Shown here piece by piece: positions 29,925-40,931 of a stretch of DNA of 64,000 bases. Origin of the DNA: Rhodoblastus sp. 17X3. GTDB lineage: Bacteria > Pseudomonadota > Alphaproteobacteria > Rhizobiales > Beijerinckiaceae. The stretch spans positions 18,337 to 82,336 of the forward strand of contig NZ_JASHHX010000018.1 in assembly GCF_030056575.1 (NCBI RefSeq). The letters run 5' to 3'. The translations under genes were made by a program, and so were the position numbers. The stretch's first letter is position 1, and every line of letters starts with the position of its first letter. The notes below the pieces were generated by a model. It was given only the letters and a program-made list of their open reading frames with translations. It ran no database searches and was not told the DNA's origin.

Positions 29925-30594
29925 ATTCGCTCCGGCGGTTCAGCGACTTCACCGCGAGTTCGGTGCGGCTGCGGGCGTTCGACTTTTCCATGATGCGGCT
30001 GACGTAATTCTTCACCGTGCCTTCGGCCAGCTTGAGCGTCGAGGCGATCGCCCTGTTGCCCTTGCCTTCGACGATCAGCTGGAGAATATCCTTTTCGCGA
30101 TCGGTCAGCGGTTCCTCGGGAGCGCAATAGGCGGCGCCGTCGCCGCGCGCCGCGCGGCAGATGCGACGGAATTCGTCGATCAGCCTGCGCGTGAGGGCTG
30201 GCGCGAGACGCGAATGGCCAAGCGCGACGGCGCGGATCGTATCGAGGATTTCGCCATTGTCGGCGTCATGGGGCAGATAGGCCTGCGCCCCTGCGCAGAT
30301 GAAATCGAACATATGACCGTCGCCGCCAGGACCAGCCCGGACGATCACCTGTGCGTCCGGGCGCTCCCGCAGCATCTGGCGCACCGCGCCCGGGCCATCG
30401 AGCGCCGGCTTCTCATGGTCCAGCAAGACAATATGCGGTTCGCTCGGGCGAGCCTGCTGATCTGCAAGCGCGCCATCGACTGCTGGGCCGACGACTTCAA
30501 ATCCCGGCTCTCCGTCGATTATGGAAGCGAAGGAGCGCCGATTTGGCATCACGTTTTCGGCAATGAAAATGCGAATTGGCTTTTCTGGTGGCAA
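29923..30594 (-). CDS. LuxR/NarL-type response regulator with degenerate receiver
   Basis: I chose the TTG at 30594 (translating as LPPEKPIRIFIAENVMP) because a GGCGGGAG ribosome-binding site lies a few bases upstream; the longer frame from 30792 is not receiver-like. The result is 223 residues. The receiver (about 5-120) keeps the phosphoacceptor-type Asp in VLLDHEKPALDG. The first acidic-pocket residue is Ala (IFIAEN), the switch Ser/Thr is Ala (VIVRAGPG), and the conserved Lys is replaced (AYLPHDAD). The C-terminal LuxR HTH is complete (LTDREKDILQLIVEGKGNRA, then GTVKNYVSRIMEK). It may act independently of phosphorylation. No sensor kinase is adjacent; targets are unknown. Confidence 0.85.
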   Translation of the reverse strand: MPPEKPIRIFIAENVMPNRRSFASIIDGEPGFEVVGPAVDGALADQQARPSEPHIVLLDHEKPALDGPGAVRQMLRERPDAQVIVRAGPGGDGHMFDFICAGAQAYLPHDADNGEILDTIRAVALGHSRLAPALTRRLIDEFRRICRAARGDGAAYCAPEEPLTDREKDILQLIVEGKGNRAIASTLKLAEGTVKNYVSRIMEKSNARSRTELAVKSLNRRSE

Positions 30595-31119
30595 TGAAAC
30601 ACTCCCGCCGTAAAACACGGCGTGACGACTGAATGGGATCCCCTTGAGCGGAAACCGGCTTTGCGAGACGCTCGTCCCCGAAAAGTCTCTTCGGACATGA
30701 CGTCGATAGCGTAAAAAAGTTTCATCACCGGGGGTCGAATGACGCGTGGCGTCACCGGCAAGAGACTTCGACCTGACGGCGACGCGCCCCATAGTGAACG
30801 CACGAATGGGGTCCGGGTGGCGCGGGACCGAAAATGACGCGGGCGCGCTGTCGGATCAGACCGAAGTTATTGCAGGAAAAATTTAGCGAATTTCTTTTCA
30901 ATTTGCAATTTGATTAAAAATCAATAGGTTATGATTCGTTTTGCCGCCAATGTTGCTTGCTGGCGATGAAAGTCAGTGTGCGTCATGAGTCGAAATAAAG
31001 CGCGAAAACTGGTCGTGACGCCGTTAACACTTGTGGCGAAGTTGTAAAACAGCATCGGGGCCGTGGCTGGCGGGAAGGCTTGCGCGGGCGGTTCATACCC
31101 GCGCAGGCCTTTCGGGCGC
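30595..31119. other. Gene-free spacer upstream of the LuxR-type gene
   Basis: This spacer separates the regulator start from the maeB stop on the same strand. It contains a visibly A/T-rich stretch at about 30880-30945, a reasonable place for the regulator's promoter. I see no coding potential, RNA gene or repeat. No clear intrinsic terminator for maeB was found. Confidence 0.5.
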
Positions 31120-33423
<2,304 letters not shown>

Positions 33424-33549
33424 TGCGGACCCCCTGCGGTCGTGAACCGCCGTGTCGCGCGATTGTCCTGCGCGATTCGCGTCGGCGTTTCCTTCAACTC
33501 AAGTTTAGTCGTCCCGCTCGCGCGGGGCTGTCCCATCGAGAGGGACGCC

Positions 33550-34821
33550 TCAGAGCCTGGTCCCGGAAGCGGGTTTGGCGGGACCGGACGGGCCGGGCGA
33601 GCTTGTGACATCCAGGCGGTTCAAAAAGGCGGACAAGTCTTCGATATGAGCGAAATCATCGAGTTTCAAGGGCGAATCCTTGCCCTTGATCCGAAGTGTC
33701 AAGGTTTTTGGATCGCTGATGAATTTGTCGATCGCATGGGCCGCGACGGCGATCACTGCAGCGCCGGAAAACAGCAACGGCGCCTGCGAAACGATCGCGC
33801 GCCACTCGGCCTTGACCGCCTCCGGCGGCTTGCGCTGGCTGATCGAGACGAAGGCGACAACCTTGTCGAACAGGCCGGCGTTGCTGATGTCGATCTGCGC
33901 CCAGTCGACGAAGGCGTCGCGCACGGCTTTTTGGCGGACATCCTTCTCTCCGGTGAAGAACACTTTCGGGACGCCGGAAAACTGGGCGCTGAGGGCGATC
34001 CTGCCGGCGTTTTTGACGTCGAGACCGTAGGTTTTCAGCCGATAGATTTTCGCAGCCGGGTCATAGGCGCCGGCGAACTGAAATTCGCCGGAAAGCTCGG
34101 GAAAGCCGAAGGCCGTAAGCGACTCGCCGCCTTTGGATTTCGGCGGCATTTTCAGGCTGATCCCGGTCAGGCTCGCAGCGCCTTCGAGGGGCGCGCCGTC
34201 GGAATCGAAGCTCTGGTCGATCGTCGCGGGACCGGTGTGCAGCAGGACGCGGTTGCCGCCCGGCGCGCCGGCGGGCGTGCCCTTGTCCACGGCGGAAAGA
34301 TCGCCGCTCTCAAGGACCAGATGGGAGAAGCGGAAGGCGGCGACGCCGGGGTCGCCCGCGCGCAGCGCCGCCGCGAGCCCGGGCATGGAGACATGGTCGA
34401 CCCGGAGGGCGCCGAGGCGCACGGCCGTGTCGCCGCTGTCGTCGGGCAGCACTCCATCCGCCGAGGCGAAGGAGAGGCTTTGCGCGCCGCCATGGGCGAT
34501 GCTGTCGGCCGCGATGTCGTGGAGGGTGAAATGATCGCCGTTCTCGGCCTGGATTTCGGCCTCGGGGATGGTGACTCGGCTGGCCTGCATCCGCTCCAGC
34601 ATCGCGCCGAGATCTTCGCGCGACAGCGCGCCGGTGAAGAGGCTGGTCGCCTCCGCCTGGGACAGGTTGCTGTCCTTGATGGCGATGTTCCGGAAGATGA
34701 TCTTGCTCGTGGGCCCTTTCGCCAACACGGCTTCAGCGATCGTGACGTCCTCGGCCCAGGCTGGCGCGACGGCGAAAGTCCCGGCAAACAGGACCAGGGC
34801 GGCGCGAAATGAAAAGGACAT
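33550..34821 (-). CDS. Secreted protein of unknown function
   Basis: The start is the ATG at 34821, preceded by the ribosome-binding site CCGGAGG; the frame upstream of it is not coding. It gives 423 residues with a clear Sec signal (MSFSFRAALVLFAGTFAVAP then AWAED). The mature protein is rich in short hydrophobic strands, suggesting a beta-rich periplasmic fold. It includes a helical hydrophobic segment near residues 350-375 (APLLFSGAAVIAVAAHAI) and a Pro/Gly/Ser-rich tail. I do not recognise a named family. It is divergent from the rhodanese gene with about 206 bases between, and precedes maeB by 126 bases. The function is unknown. Confidence 0.8.
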   Translation of the reverse strand: MSFSFRAALVLFAGTFAVAPAWAEDVTIAEAVLAKGPTSKIIFRNIAIKDSNLSQAEATSLFTGALSREDLGAMLERMQASRVTIPEAEIQAENGDHFTLHDIAADSIAHGGAQSLSFASADGVLPDDSGDTAVRLGALRVDHVSMPGLAAALRAGDPGVAAFRFSHLVLESGDLSAVDKGTPAGAPGGNRVLLHTGPATIDQSFDSDGAPLEGAASLTGISLKMPPKSKGGESLTAFGFPELSGEFQFAGAYDPAAKIYRLKTYGLDVKNAGRIALSAQFSGVPKVFFTGEKDVRQKAVRDAFVDWAQIDISNAGLFDKVVAFVSISQRKPPEAVKAEWRAIVSQAPLLFSGAAVIAVAAHAIDKFISDPKTLTLRIKGKDSPLKLDDFAHIEDLSAFLNRLDVTSSPGPSGPAKPASGTRL

Positions 34822-35027
34822 GGAGAACCTCCGGGAGGGCAGCTTCGGCGGATTCGCGGCGATTGCCAAGCAGGAGTTGCCCGGCAGGACTTGCGGACCC
34901 TCCAACCGCGAATTGCGGAGCCGCGTAACAGACATCGCCGCTGCGTCAAAATTCTGGCATGGAACTGGTATTATCGGCGGAGCCAATTATTTTCCGCACA
35001 TGAATGTCACGGTTTTGGAGAGAGACG

Positions 35028-35342
35028 ATGGTCGAAGTGGTTACGCGCGAGGAACTCAAGAAAGGCCTGGCCGAAGGGTCGATCGCGCTCATCGACGTGC
35101 GGGAGCCCAATGAATTTGCGGCGGGCCATATCCCGGGCGCGCTCACCATGCCGCTCTCGCGCTTCGACCCCGCGCAGCTTCCGCGGGACCCCGCCAAGCG
35201 CATCGTGTTCAACTGCCGCTCGGGGAAGCGCACCCTGCAGGCCATTGAAATCGCGCGTCTTGGCGGTCGTCGCGACGCCTGCGCCCATTACGAGGGCTCG
35301 ATGCTGGACTGGCTCTCGGCCGGCGAGCCGGTCGAAGTCTGA
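35028..35342 (+). CDS. Single-domain rhodanese-like sulfurtransferase
   Basis: The ATG at 35028 (MVEVVTREELKKGLAEGS) follows GGAGAGAGACG and gives 104 residues, one rhodanese domain. It shows LIDVREPNEFAAGHIPGAL (CH2A motif) and the active-site Cys in VFNCRSGKRT. Such proteins transfer sulfane sulfur or act in redox or sulfide handling. No leader is visible, so it is cytoplasmic. Its 3' end lies 6 bases from the convergent phosphoesterase gene. The precise partner is unknown. Confidence 0.9.
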   Translation: MVEVVTREELKKGLAEGSIALIDVREPNEFAAGHIPGALTMPLSRFDPAQLPRDPAKRIVFNCRSGKRTLQAIEIARLGGRRDACAHYEGSMLDWLSAGEPVEV

Positions 35343-35348
35343 GCGGCT

Positions 35349-36218
35349 TCAGCCCCTTGTAGCGGCCTTGCGCGCCGTCGCGGTTTCGATCATCGGTTCG
35401 GGTAGCGCAAGCGTGACGACCTTTGTCTGCCCGGCGCGCTCGGCTTCCAGCAGGCCCCAATGGATCAGTTCGAGCCGGCCGTCGAAATGCTCGGCGATGG
35501 CGGTGCAGGATTCGACGAAATCGCCGGTGTTCACATAGGTCACGCCATCGATCTCGCGAATGACGGCGTGATGAATATGGCCGCAAATGACGCCGTCGAC
35601 GCCGCGTTTGCGCGCTTCGGCGGCGAGGGCCTCCTCGAAATCGCCGATGAAATTGACGGCGTTCTTGACCTTGAGCTTCGCCCATTTGGAAAAGGACCAA
35701 TAGGGCAGGCCGAGCTTGCGGCGGCCGGCGTTGAACCAGGTGTTGGTCCAGATCGCGAAGTCATAGGCCCAGTCGCCGAGATGAGCGAGCCAGCGGGCGT
35801 GATTGACCACGATGTCGAACTGGTCGCCGTGGACGACCAGCATCTTCCTGCCGTCGGCCGTTTCATGGACAACATGGTCGATCACCTCGACGCCGCCGAA
35901 CTCCATGCCGAGGAAGTCGCGGGCGAATTCGTCGTGATTGCCGGGAATGAAGACGACACGGGTCCCTTTGCGGACCCGGCGCAGCAGTTTCTGCACGACG
36001 TCGTTATGGGCCTGCGGCCAGTGCCAGCCGCTCTTGAGCCGCCAGCCGTCGATGATGTCGCCGACGAGGAAAAGCTCCTCGGATTCGTTATGTTTGAGAA
36101 AATCCAGCAACAGATTGGCCTGGCAGCCTCTTGTGCCGAGATGAATATCGGAAATGAACAAGGTGCGGTATTGCTGCGGCGCGTGAGGTTCGGCGTTGAT
36201 GTCGTGCCTGGCTGTCAT
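35349..36218 (-). CDS. LpxH-like metallophosphoesterase
   Basis: The 289-residue calcineurin-like phosphoesterase has its metal ligands in FISDIHLGT, LFLVGDIIDGW, FIPGNHDEFARDF, VVHGDQFD and ICGHIHHA. This is the motif set of UDP-2,3-diacylglucosamine pyrophosphatases of the LpxH-related clade, which act on the lipid A precursor at the membrane. It is somewhat longer than E. coli LpxH (240). Many alphaproteobacteria use LpxI for this step, so its substrate is not certain. It is divergent from the EamA exporter with a 104-base spacer. Confidence 0.82.
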   Translation of the reverse strand: MTARHDINAEPHAPQQYRTLFISDIHLGTRGCQANLLLDFLKHNESEELFLVGDIIDGWRLKSGWHWPQAHNDVVQKLLRRVRKGTRVVFIPGNHDEFARDFLGMEFGGVEVIDHVVHETADGRKMLVVHGDQFDIVVNHARWLAHLGDWAYDFAIWTNTWFNAGRRKLGLPYWSFSKWAKLKVKNAVNFIGDFEEALAAEARKRGVDGVICGHIHHAVIREIDGVTYVNTGDFVESCTAIAEHFDGRLELIHWGLLEAERAGQTKVVTLALPEPMIETATARKAATRG

Positions 36219-36276
36219 GGTCGTGCCCGCTGATGCGTCCTTCCCGTTTGTGCTGCCAGTTTATTGTTGCGAGACG

Positions 36277-36326
36277 ATGACGATGTTGCTTTTGGTCGCA
36301 GAATGACGCTCTTGGTCACAGAATGA
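36277..36326 (+). promoter_or_regulatory. Tandem mini-ORF leader before the EamA gene
   Basis: Two short frames chain into the EamA start by ATGA overlaps. The first (36277-36306) reads MTMLLLVAE and stops on the ATG of the second. The second (36303-36326) reads MTLLVTE and stops on the ATG of the EamA gene at 36323. The DNA is an imperfect direct repeat: TTTGGTCGCAGAATGACGCT (36291-36310) and CTTGGTCACAGAATGACGCT (36311-36330). It looks like a duplicated start region that could couple or attenuate translation. Function is inferred. Confidence 0.45.
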
Positions 36327-37249
36327 CGCTTGGAATTCTTCTCAAAATCCTCTCGACCCTCGCCTTCACCGCGATGGCGATTGGCGTGCGAATCGCCGCA
36401 CCGCGGATTCCGGTCGCCGAAATCGTGTTTTTCCGCTCCGTTGTGGCGCTGGCCCTGCTTTTTGCATGGCTGCGGTGGACGGGGGGATTTCCGGGCCATC
36501 TGGCGACGCGGCGCCCGCTCGGCCATCTTGGCCGGGGCCTCTCGGGGACGGCGGGCATGTTCGCCAATTTCACCAGCCTCGCGCTGCTGCCGCTCGCCGA
36601 CGCCACCGCCTATTTCTACGCCTCGCCAATTTTCGTGACGCTCATCGCCGCCTTCGCCCTGCGCGAGAATGTCCACGCCAGCCGCTGGATCGCCGTGCTG
36701 ATTGGCTTCGGCGGCGTGCTCGCGATGCTGTCGGACCATTTCGGTCTTGCCGATTTCAGCCGGACGATCGGCCAGGAGGGGGTTGGCGCCGTCGTGGCGC
36801 TGGCCGGCGCCGCATTTGCGGCGCTTTCGATCATACAGACGCGGCGGCTGGCGTCGTCCGAACACACGGCCGCCATCGTGTTCTATTTCACCTGCCTGAC
36901 AACGGCGGTCGGCGCGGGCGCGCTACTCGTGGCCCAGTTCGCGCCGGCGCTGCTGGCCTCGCAGGCTTATGTAGCGCCGAACGGCGGCGAATGGGCGGCG
37001 CTGGTCGGCGCCGGCGCGATGGGAGGCTGCGCGCAGATTCTGGTCACGACGTCCTATCGCTACGCCGACGCCTCGCTGCTCGCATCCTATGATTATCTCG
37101 CCATGATCTGGGCTTTGGCCGCGAGCCTGCTGATCTTCGGCCAATGGCCCTCGCTGGCTGTCGTTGCTGGCGCTGCGGCCGTCGCTGGATCCGGCCTGCT
37201 CGCCATTTTGGGCGAGCGCGCCTTCGTGCGTCCGGCGCCAATGAACTGA
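36323..37249 (+). CDS. EamA/DMT-family membrane exporter
   Basis: The 308-residue protein has about ten hydrophobic segments in two EamA halves (about 5-140 and 155-300). It begins MTLGILLKILSTLAFTAMAI and carries the family-style VFFRSVVALALLFAWL and DATAYFYASPIFVTLIAAF segments. DMT carriers export amino acids, nucleobases or other small metabolites; the substrate cannot be read from sequence. The XRE-cupin regulator starts 70 bases downstream on the same strand, suggesting control of this exporter. The ATG at 36323 is preferred although it follows two overlapping mini-ORFs. Confidence 0.9.
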   Translation: MTLGILLKILSTLAFTAMAIGVRIAAPRIPVAEIVFFRSVVALALLFAWLRWTGGFPGHLATRRPLGHLGRGLSGTAGMFANFTSLALLPLADATAYFYASPIFVTLIAAFALRENVHASRWIAVLIGFGGVLAMLSDHFGLADFSRTIGQEGVGAVVALAGAAFAALSIIQTRRLASSEHTAAIVFYFTCLTTAVGAGALLVAQFAPALLASQAYVAPNGGEWAALVGAGAMGGCAQILVTTSYRYADASLLASYDYLAMIWALAASLLIFGQWPSLAVVAGAAAVAGSGLLAILGERAFVRPAPMN

Positions 37250-37319
37250 ACAAAGCGTTCGATATTCCAAACAAAATCGGATATTATGTCAAACGGAGCA
37301 GGGCGAACGGTTTTTATTC

Positions 37320-37937
37320 ATGGGCGTTGAAGGTCGCGACAAACAAAAGGCGCTGGAGGCGGGGGCCGTGGCGCTGTCAGGGCAGCTGGGCAAGACCGTA
37401 CAGCGCCTGCGCAAGGCCTATAGCCTGTCGCTCTCCGAGCTCTCGGAACAATCCGGCGTCGCCAAATCGATCATCAGCCAGATCGAGCGCAATGAAACCA
37501 ATCCGACTTTAGCCACGATCTGGCGGCTCGCTCAGGCGCTCGACGTCTCCATCGAGCGCGTGTTGCAGGACCGCGACGATTCGGCGTTCATCGAGAAGGT
37601 CTCCAAGGGCGATACGCCCATTCTCGTCTCCGACGACGGCAAATGCCGCCTTGCCATCACCGGCTGGATCAAGACGGTGGAATGGCTGCAATGCTATGAT
37701 TTCTTCGCCGAACCGGGCGGGACGCTGGAATCGGAAGCCCATCAGCGCGGCGCCGTGGAATGTCTCACCGTGATCCAGGGCGAATTGCAGGTCGAGGTCG
37801 CGGGCGAGGCGGAAATCGTGCGCATGGACGAGACGCTGCGCTACCGCGCGGATCGCCGCCACGTCATCCGCAATGCCGGCGCCGCCCCGGCGCGCGCGGA
37901 AATGATCTGCATTCTCAAGGCCGCCGTGATGGAGTGA
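37320..37937 (+). CDS. XRE-family transcriptional regulator with cupin domain
   Basis: The 205-residue regulator has an N-terminal HTH (about 22-80; LSLSELSEQSGVAKSIISQI then ERNETNPTLATIWRLAQAL) and a C-terminal cupin_2 domain (about 125-200; GAVECLTVIQGELQVEVAGE). Members of this architecture, such as PuuR and SutR relatives, sense small ligands with the cupin and often regulate adjacent transport or catabolic genes. The 70-base spacer before it contains A/T-rich sequence with CGATATT and CGGATATT, possible half-sites or a promoter. Autoregulation and control of the upstream EamA gene are plausible but unproven. Confidence 0.9.
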   Translation: MGVEGRDKQKALEAGAVALSGQLGKTVQRLRKAYSLSLSELSEQSGVAKSIISQIERNETNPTLATIWRLAQALDVSIERVLQDRDDSAFIEKVSKGDTPILVSDDGKCRLAITGWIKTVEWLQCYDFFAEPGGTLESEAHQRGAVECLTVIQGELQVEVAGEAEIVRMDETLRYRADRRHVIRNAGAAPARAEMICILKAAVME

Positions 37938-38294
37938 GGCGGTCTTCTCCCGGTTACGGAAAAAGTCGCGCGTCAGCGAGAGAGATTCATGTGAGCGCCC
38001 CCCGCTTCATCCGTTTCGCTGCCGTAAGGCGTCGAACGGATGTTTTACGCCGCCTTGCGGCAGCGTTTCACCGACTCCGGCCCGTCGAGGACAGCGCGCA
38101 TCGCGACGGGACTCTGAGACGATCAGGTATTTAGTAAATATTATGGTGACGGCGTGCAGGAGCGGCATTGATGTGCCGAGATGGCGTTGCAACAACAATC
38201 GAATGGAGCGAGCGCACCGCAAAACGGCCGGCGTCCTCGCATTTCGAGGCGTCGGCCGAGTAATTGTTGAAGCTCTGTCCGCGAATACAAAAAC
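37938..38294. other. Gene-free spacer with an inverted repeat
   Basis: The spacer between the XRE-cupin regulator and the convergent repeat-protein gene has no convincing ORF. GCCGTAAGGCG (38021-38031) pairs with CGCCTTGCGGC (38051-38061), with one G-T wobble and a 19-base loop. There is no good T-run, so a terminator is doubtful. An A/T-rich patch lies near 38125-38150. Confidence 0.4.
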
Positions 38295-39707
38295 TCAGGC
38301 GAAATAGCTTTGGGACTGCACCGTGGATACCCCTGCTCCGAGCACGTCTATAAAGGAATAATTGCCGCCGCCGAGGCTCATCGCGATCCATGTTCCGCTG
38401 TGGCCGTCGCTCATGAAGAACGTGGACGAGGCCATGGACGCATCGAAATGCAGATAGGTGCCTTGTCCCGCCACGCCGGTGGCGACCTGAAAATTGGCCA
38501 CAGTATCGAGTTCGTTGGCGTGCTGCGCCGCCGCCGTCTCATTGATCACCAACCCGCCGCCGGCGCCAGCGTAGAAGACGTCATTGCCGAGTCCGGCGGT
38601 GGCGGTCTCGTAGCCCGAACCGGAATAGACGTAATCTCCGCCGCTGCCGCAGACCACATTGCCGTAAAGGTGGCCCTTTTGGCCGTAATAGGCGTCCGCT
38701 GCGCCATTGCCAAGCGTGACATTGCCGTAAATAGCGCCGTCGTTGACCATCGCGTCGCCGGCGCCAGAGCCGAAGCTGACGTTGCCGTAGATCACGCCGC
38801 TGGCCTGGTTGTCGAGAGCATCGCCCGCGCCATTGCCGAAGGCGACGGCGTTGGAACCGGCGGCGCCGTGGATCTCGGCGACCACGCCCGAATTACGGAA
38901 ATAGTCCCCGGCATGATCCGCGAATGTGATCATGTTCACTGGCGAGGCGGTCGAGAGCGACTGGTACATCAGGCCGACATTGTCGAGAACGCTGTCAACG
39001 AGAGTAAATCCAGTCCCACTGACGCCCGTCGCATCCATCGTTCCGCCGTTATGGACCAAATTCGACGTATTGGCTCCCATTGAGACGCTCCCGGCCATAT
39101 GGCCTTCGTTGTCGAGAATGTCTCCGGCGCCATTGCTCATGGTGACGTTTCCGAACATCGAGCCGACATTCATTAAAGTCTCCTGACCGCTTCCGTCCAC
39201 GCCATCGAAGGCGTCTTGAGAGGTTGCACTGGGGATGCCGCTGATTGTGCCCGCATTGTAAAAGTATAGATGCTGTGATGAATTTGCGGTGTCGAAATAT
39301 CCTCCGGAAAGCGATCCGTAATTCAAAAATGTGCCTGTTCCAGATGTTTGTATTGCGAAGTTCGAATAACTGGAATTGGCGATCGAGCCATAGTTAACTA
39401 TGGAAAAGGCGTTGACGCCAATATATATTGCTGAATTACCACCGATAATTGAGCCTCCTGCTTCATTTGTAATAGTCATCTGAGAATAAGAACTGGAGTA
39501 TGTGTTCGAAATTGCTGTATAATTTCCATAGATTTGGCCACTGTTGATGATGCTTGCACCACCAGAGGTTGTGTCGATGCAATCATAATTTTGCGATACA
39601 ACATCGACATTTGGGGCCACGACAAGTGTCGTATACTGTGCTAATAAATAGTCAGGCGTATTGTTTGCGGAGCTGATGACGTTGGAGGACACATAGATCG
39701 TGGTCAT
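38295..39707 (-). CDS. Repetitive, probably beta-solenoid secreted protein
   Basis: The 470-residue protein has no classical signal peptide (MTTIYVSSNVISSANNTPDY). It is built of degenerate repeats of about 20-25 residues with the core N-x-G-x-I-x-G, for example IINSGQIYGNY, IVNYGSIANSS, FLNYGSLSGG, LMNVGSMFGNV, MVNDGAIYGNVTLGNGAAD. This pattern is typical of right-handed beta-helices. The last roughly 130 residues turn Gly/Asp-rich (ETATAGLGNDVFYAGAGGG), resembling RTX-type ends, and finish in a hydrophobic/aromatic tail. That suggests type I secretion, but no exporter is nearby. The first half of the gene is clearly more A/T-rich than its surroundings. I do not recognise a named family. Confidence 0.75.
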   Translation of the reverse strand: MTTIYVSSNVISSANNTPDYLLAQYTTLVVAPNVDVVSQNYDCIDTTSGGASIINSGQIYGNYTAISNTYSSSYSQMTITNEAGGSIIGGNSAIYIGVNAFSIVNYGSIANSSYSNFAIQTSGTGTFLNYGSLSGGYFDTANSSQHLYFYNAGTISGIPSATSQDAFDGVDGSGQETLMNVGSMFGNVTMSNGAGDILDNEGHMAGSVSMGANTSNLVHNGGTMDATGVSGTGFTLVDSVLDNVGLMYQSLSTASPVNMITFADHAGDYFRNSGVVAEIHGAAGSNAVAFGNGAGDALDNQASGVIYGNVSFGSGAGDAMVNDGAIYGNVTLGNGAADAYYGQKGHLYGNVVCGSGGDYVYSGSGYETATAGLGNDVFYAGAGGGLVINETAAAQHANELDTVANFQVATGVAGQGTYLHFDASMASSTFFMSDGHSGTWIAMSLGGGNYSFIDVLGAGVSTVQSQSYFA

Positions 39708-39818
39708 GGAATGAGCCCTTTACGAGTTTGATGCTGTCGTTCCAGAGTTATGAACTGTTACGGTGACACATTAATTAATACTTGCTATTATCCGCTCAAT
39801 TCTTACCTGCCTAGCCTG

Positions 39819-40814
39819 TCACCCCCACAATTCCCTTTCGGGCGGAAAGACGGTCGAACCATCAAACCGCAACCCGTGCGGCCTGTCCGCAGCCAGCAGC
39901 AGCGGGCCGTCGAGATCGACGAAACGGGCGCGCCCCGCGAGCAGCAGGGCCGGGGCCATCGCCAGAGACGAGGCGACCATGCAGCCGACGAACAGGCCAA
40001 AGCCGAGCCGCTCCGCGTCGTCGGCCAGCGCCAGCGCCTCGGTCAGGCCTCCAGTCTTGTCCAATTTGATGTTGATGAGATCATAGCGCGTCCGCAGAGC
40101 GGCCAGCCCTTCGCGGTCGTGAACGCTTTCATCGGCGCAGACCGCGACAGGCCAGCGCCGCCCGGCCAACGCGTCGTCGGAGCCCGCGGGCAGCGGCTGT
40201 TCGACCAGCGAAACGCCCGCCGCCGCGCAAGCCGCGAAATTATCATCGAGGTTTTCCGGCCGCCAAGCCTCGTTGGCGTCCACGATCAGCTCGGACTCCG
40301 GCGCGGCGGCGCGCACGGCGGCGAGACGTGCGGCGTCGCCCTCGCCCGCGAGCTTGACCTTCAACACTGGCCGCTCCGAGGCGACCCTTGCCGCTTGCGC
40401 CATCTCGTCCGGCGTCCCGACCGAGAGCGTGAAGGCCGTAACGCAGGGCGCGAGGCGGCTCAGCCCGGCCATCTGATAGGCCGGAACGCCGCAGAGCTTG
40501 GCTTCGAGGTCCCAAAGCGCACAGTCGAGCGCATTGCGCGCCGCCCCGGCGGGCAGAAGCCGTTGCAGGGCGATCCGGTCGGCGCCTGATTCGATTTCCG
40601 CGCGGATCGATTCGATCGCGGCGGCCACGCTCTCCACGCTCTCGCCATAGCGCGCATAAGGCGTGCATTCGCCTCGCCCGGCCACAGCGCCCTGTGCGAT
40701 GGTCGCGACAACGACCACGGCCTCGGTCTTGGCGCCGCGCGAGATGACGAAGGGGTTTTTCAGGGCGAAACGCTCCACGCTCAGCGTGAGTCGTCTTTTT
40801 TCGAGCGGAGTCAT
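39819..40814 (-). CDS. Dipeptide epimerase (L-Ala-D/L-Glu epimerase-like, enolase superfamily)
   Basis: The ATG at 40814 (MTPLEKRRLTLSVERFALKN) gives 331 residues. The muconate lactonizing subgroup residues are all present: the KxK base in LKVKLAGEGD, metal ligands in IVDANEAW, LVEQPLPAG and VCADES, and the second catalytic Lys in NIKLDKTGG. Such enzymes epimerise L-Ala-D-Glu released from murein peptides to the LL form for degradation. It is convergent neither with the repeat protein upstream nor the mla genes; it lies between them on the minus strand. Substrate specificity within the family is an inference. Confidence 0.88.
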   Translation of the reverse strand: MTPLEKRRLTLSVERFALKNPFVISRGAKTEAVVVVATIAQGAVAGRGECTPYARYGESVESVAAAIESIRAEIESGADRIALQRLLPAGAARNALDCALWDLEAKLCGVPAYQMAGLSRLAPCVTAFTLSVGTPDEMAQAARVASERPVLKVKLAGEGDAARLAAVRAAAPESELIVDANEAWRPENLDDNFAACAAAGVSLVEQPLPAGSDDALAGRRWPVAVCADESVHDREGLAALRTRYDLINIKLDKTGGLTEALALADDAERLGFGLFVGCMVASSLAMAPALLLAGRARFVDLDGPLLLAADRPHGLRFDGSTVFPPERELWG

Positions 40815-40931
40815 TCTGTTGCGCCAATGCAAGCGTGGTCTTGGAAGCGAAGTTTTTCGCAATTCGCTTTTGCGTAATCAGGCGTGCGAGGGTATTCAAG
40901 ATTAACCTTCTGACAAGCGGAAACGCGCCGA

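Noticed and set aside
28685..30127. A 480-residue minus-strand frame opposite the end of rne
   Set aside because: It crosses the rne terminator and is antisense to the disordered RNase E tail; no plausible start or domain.
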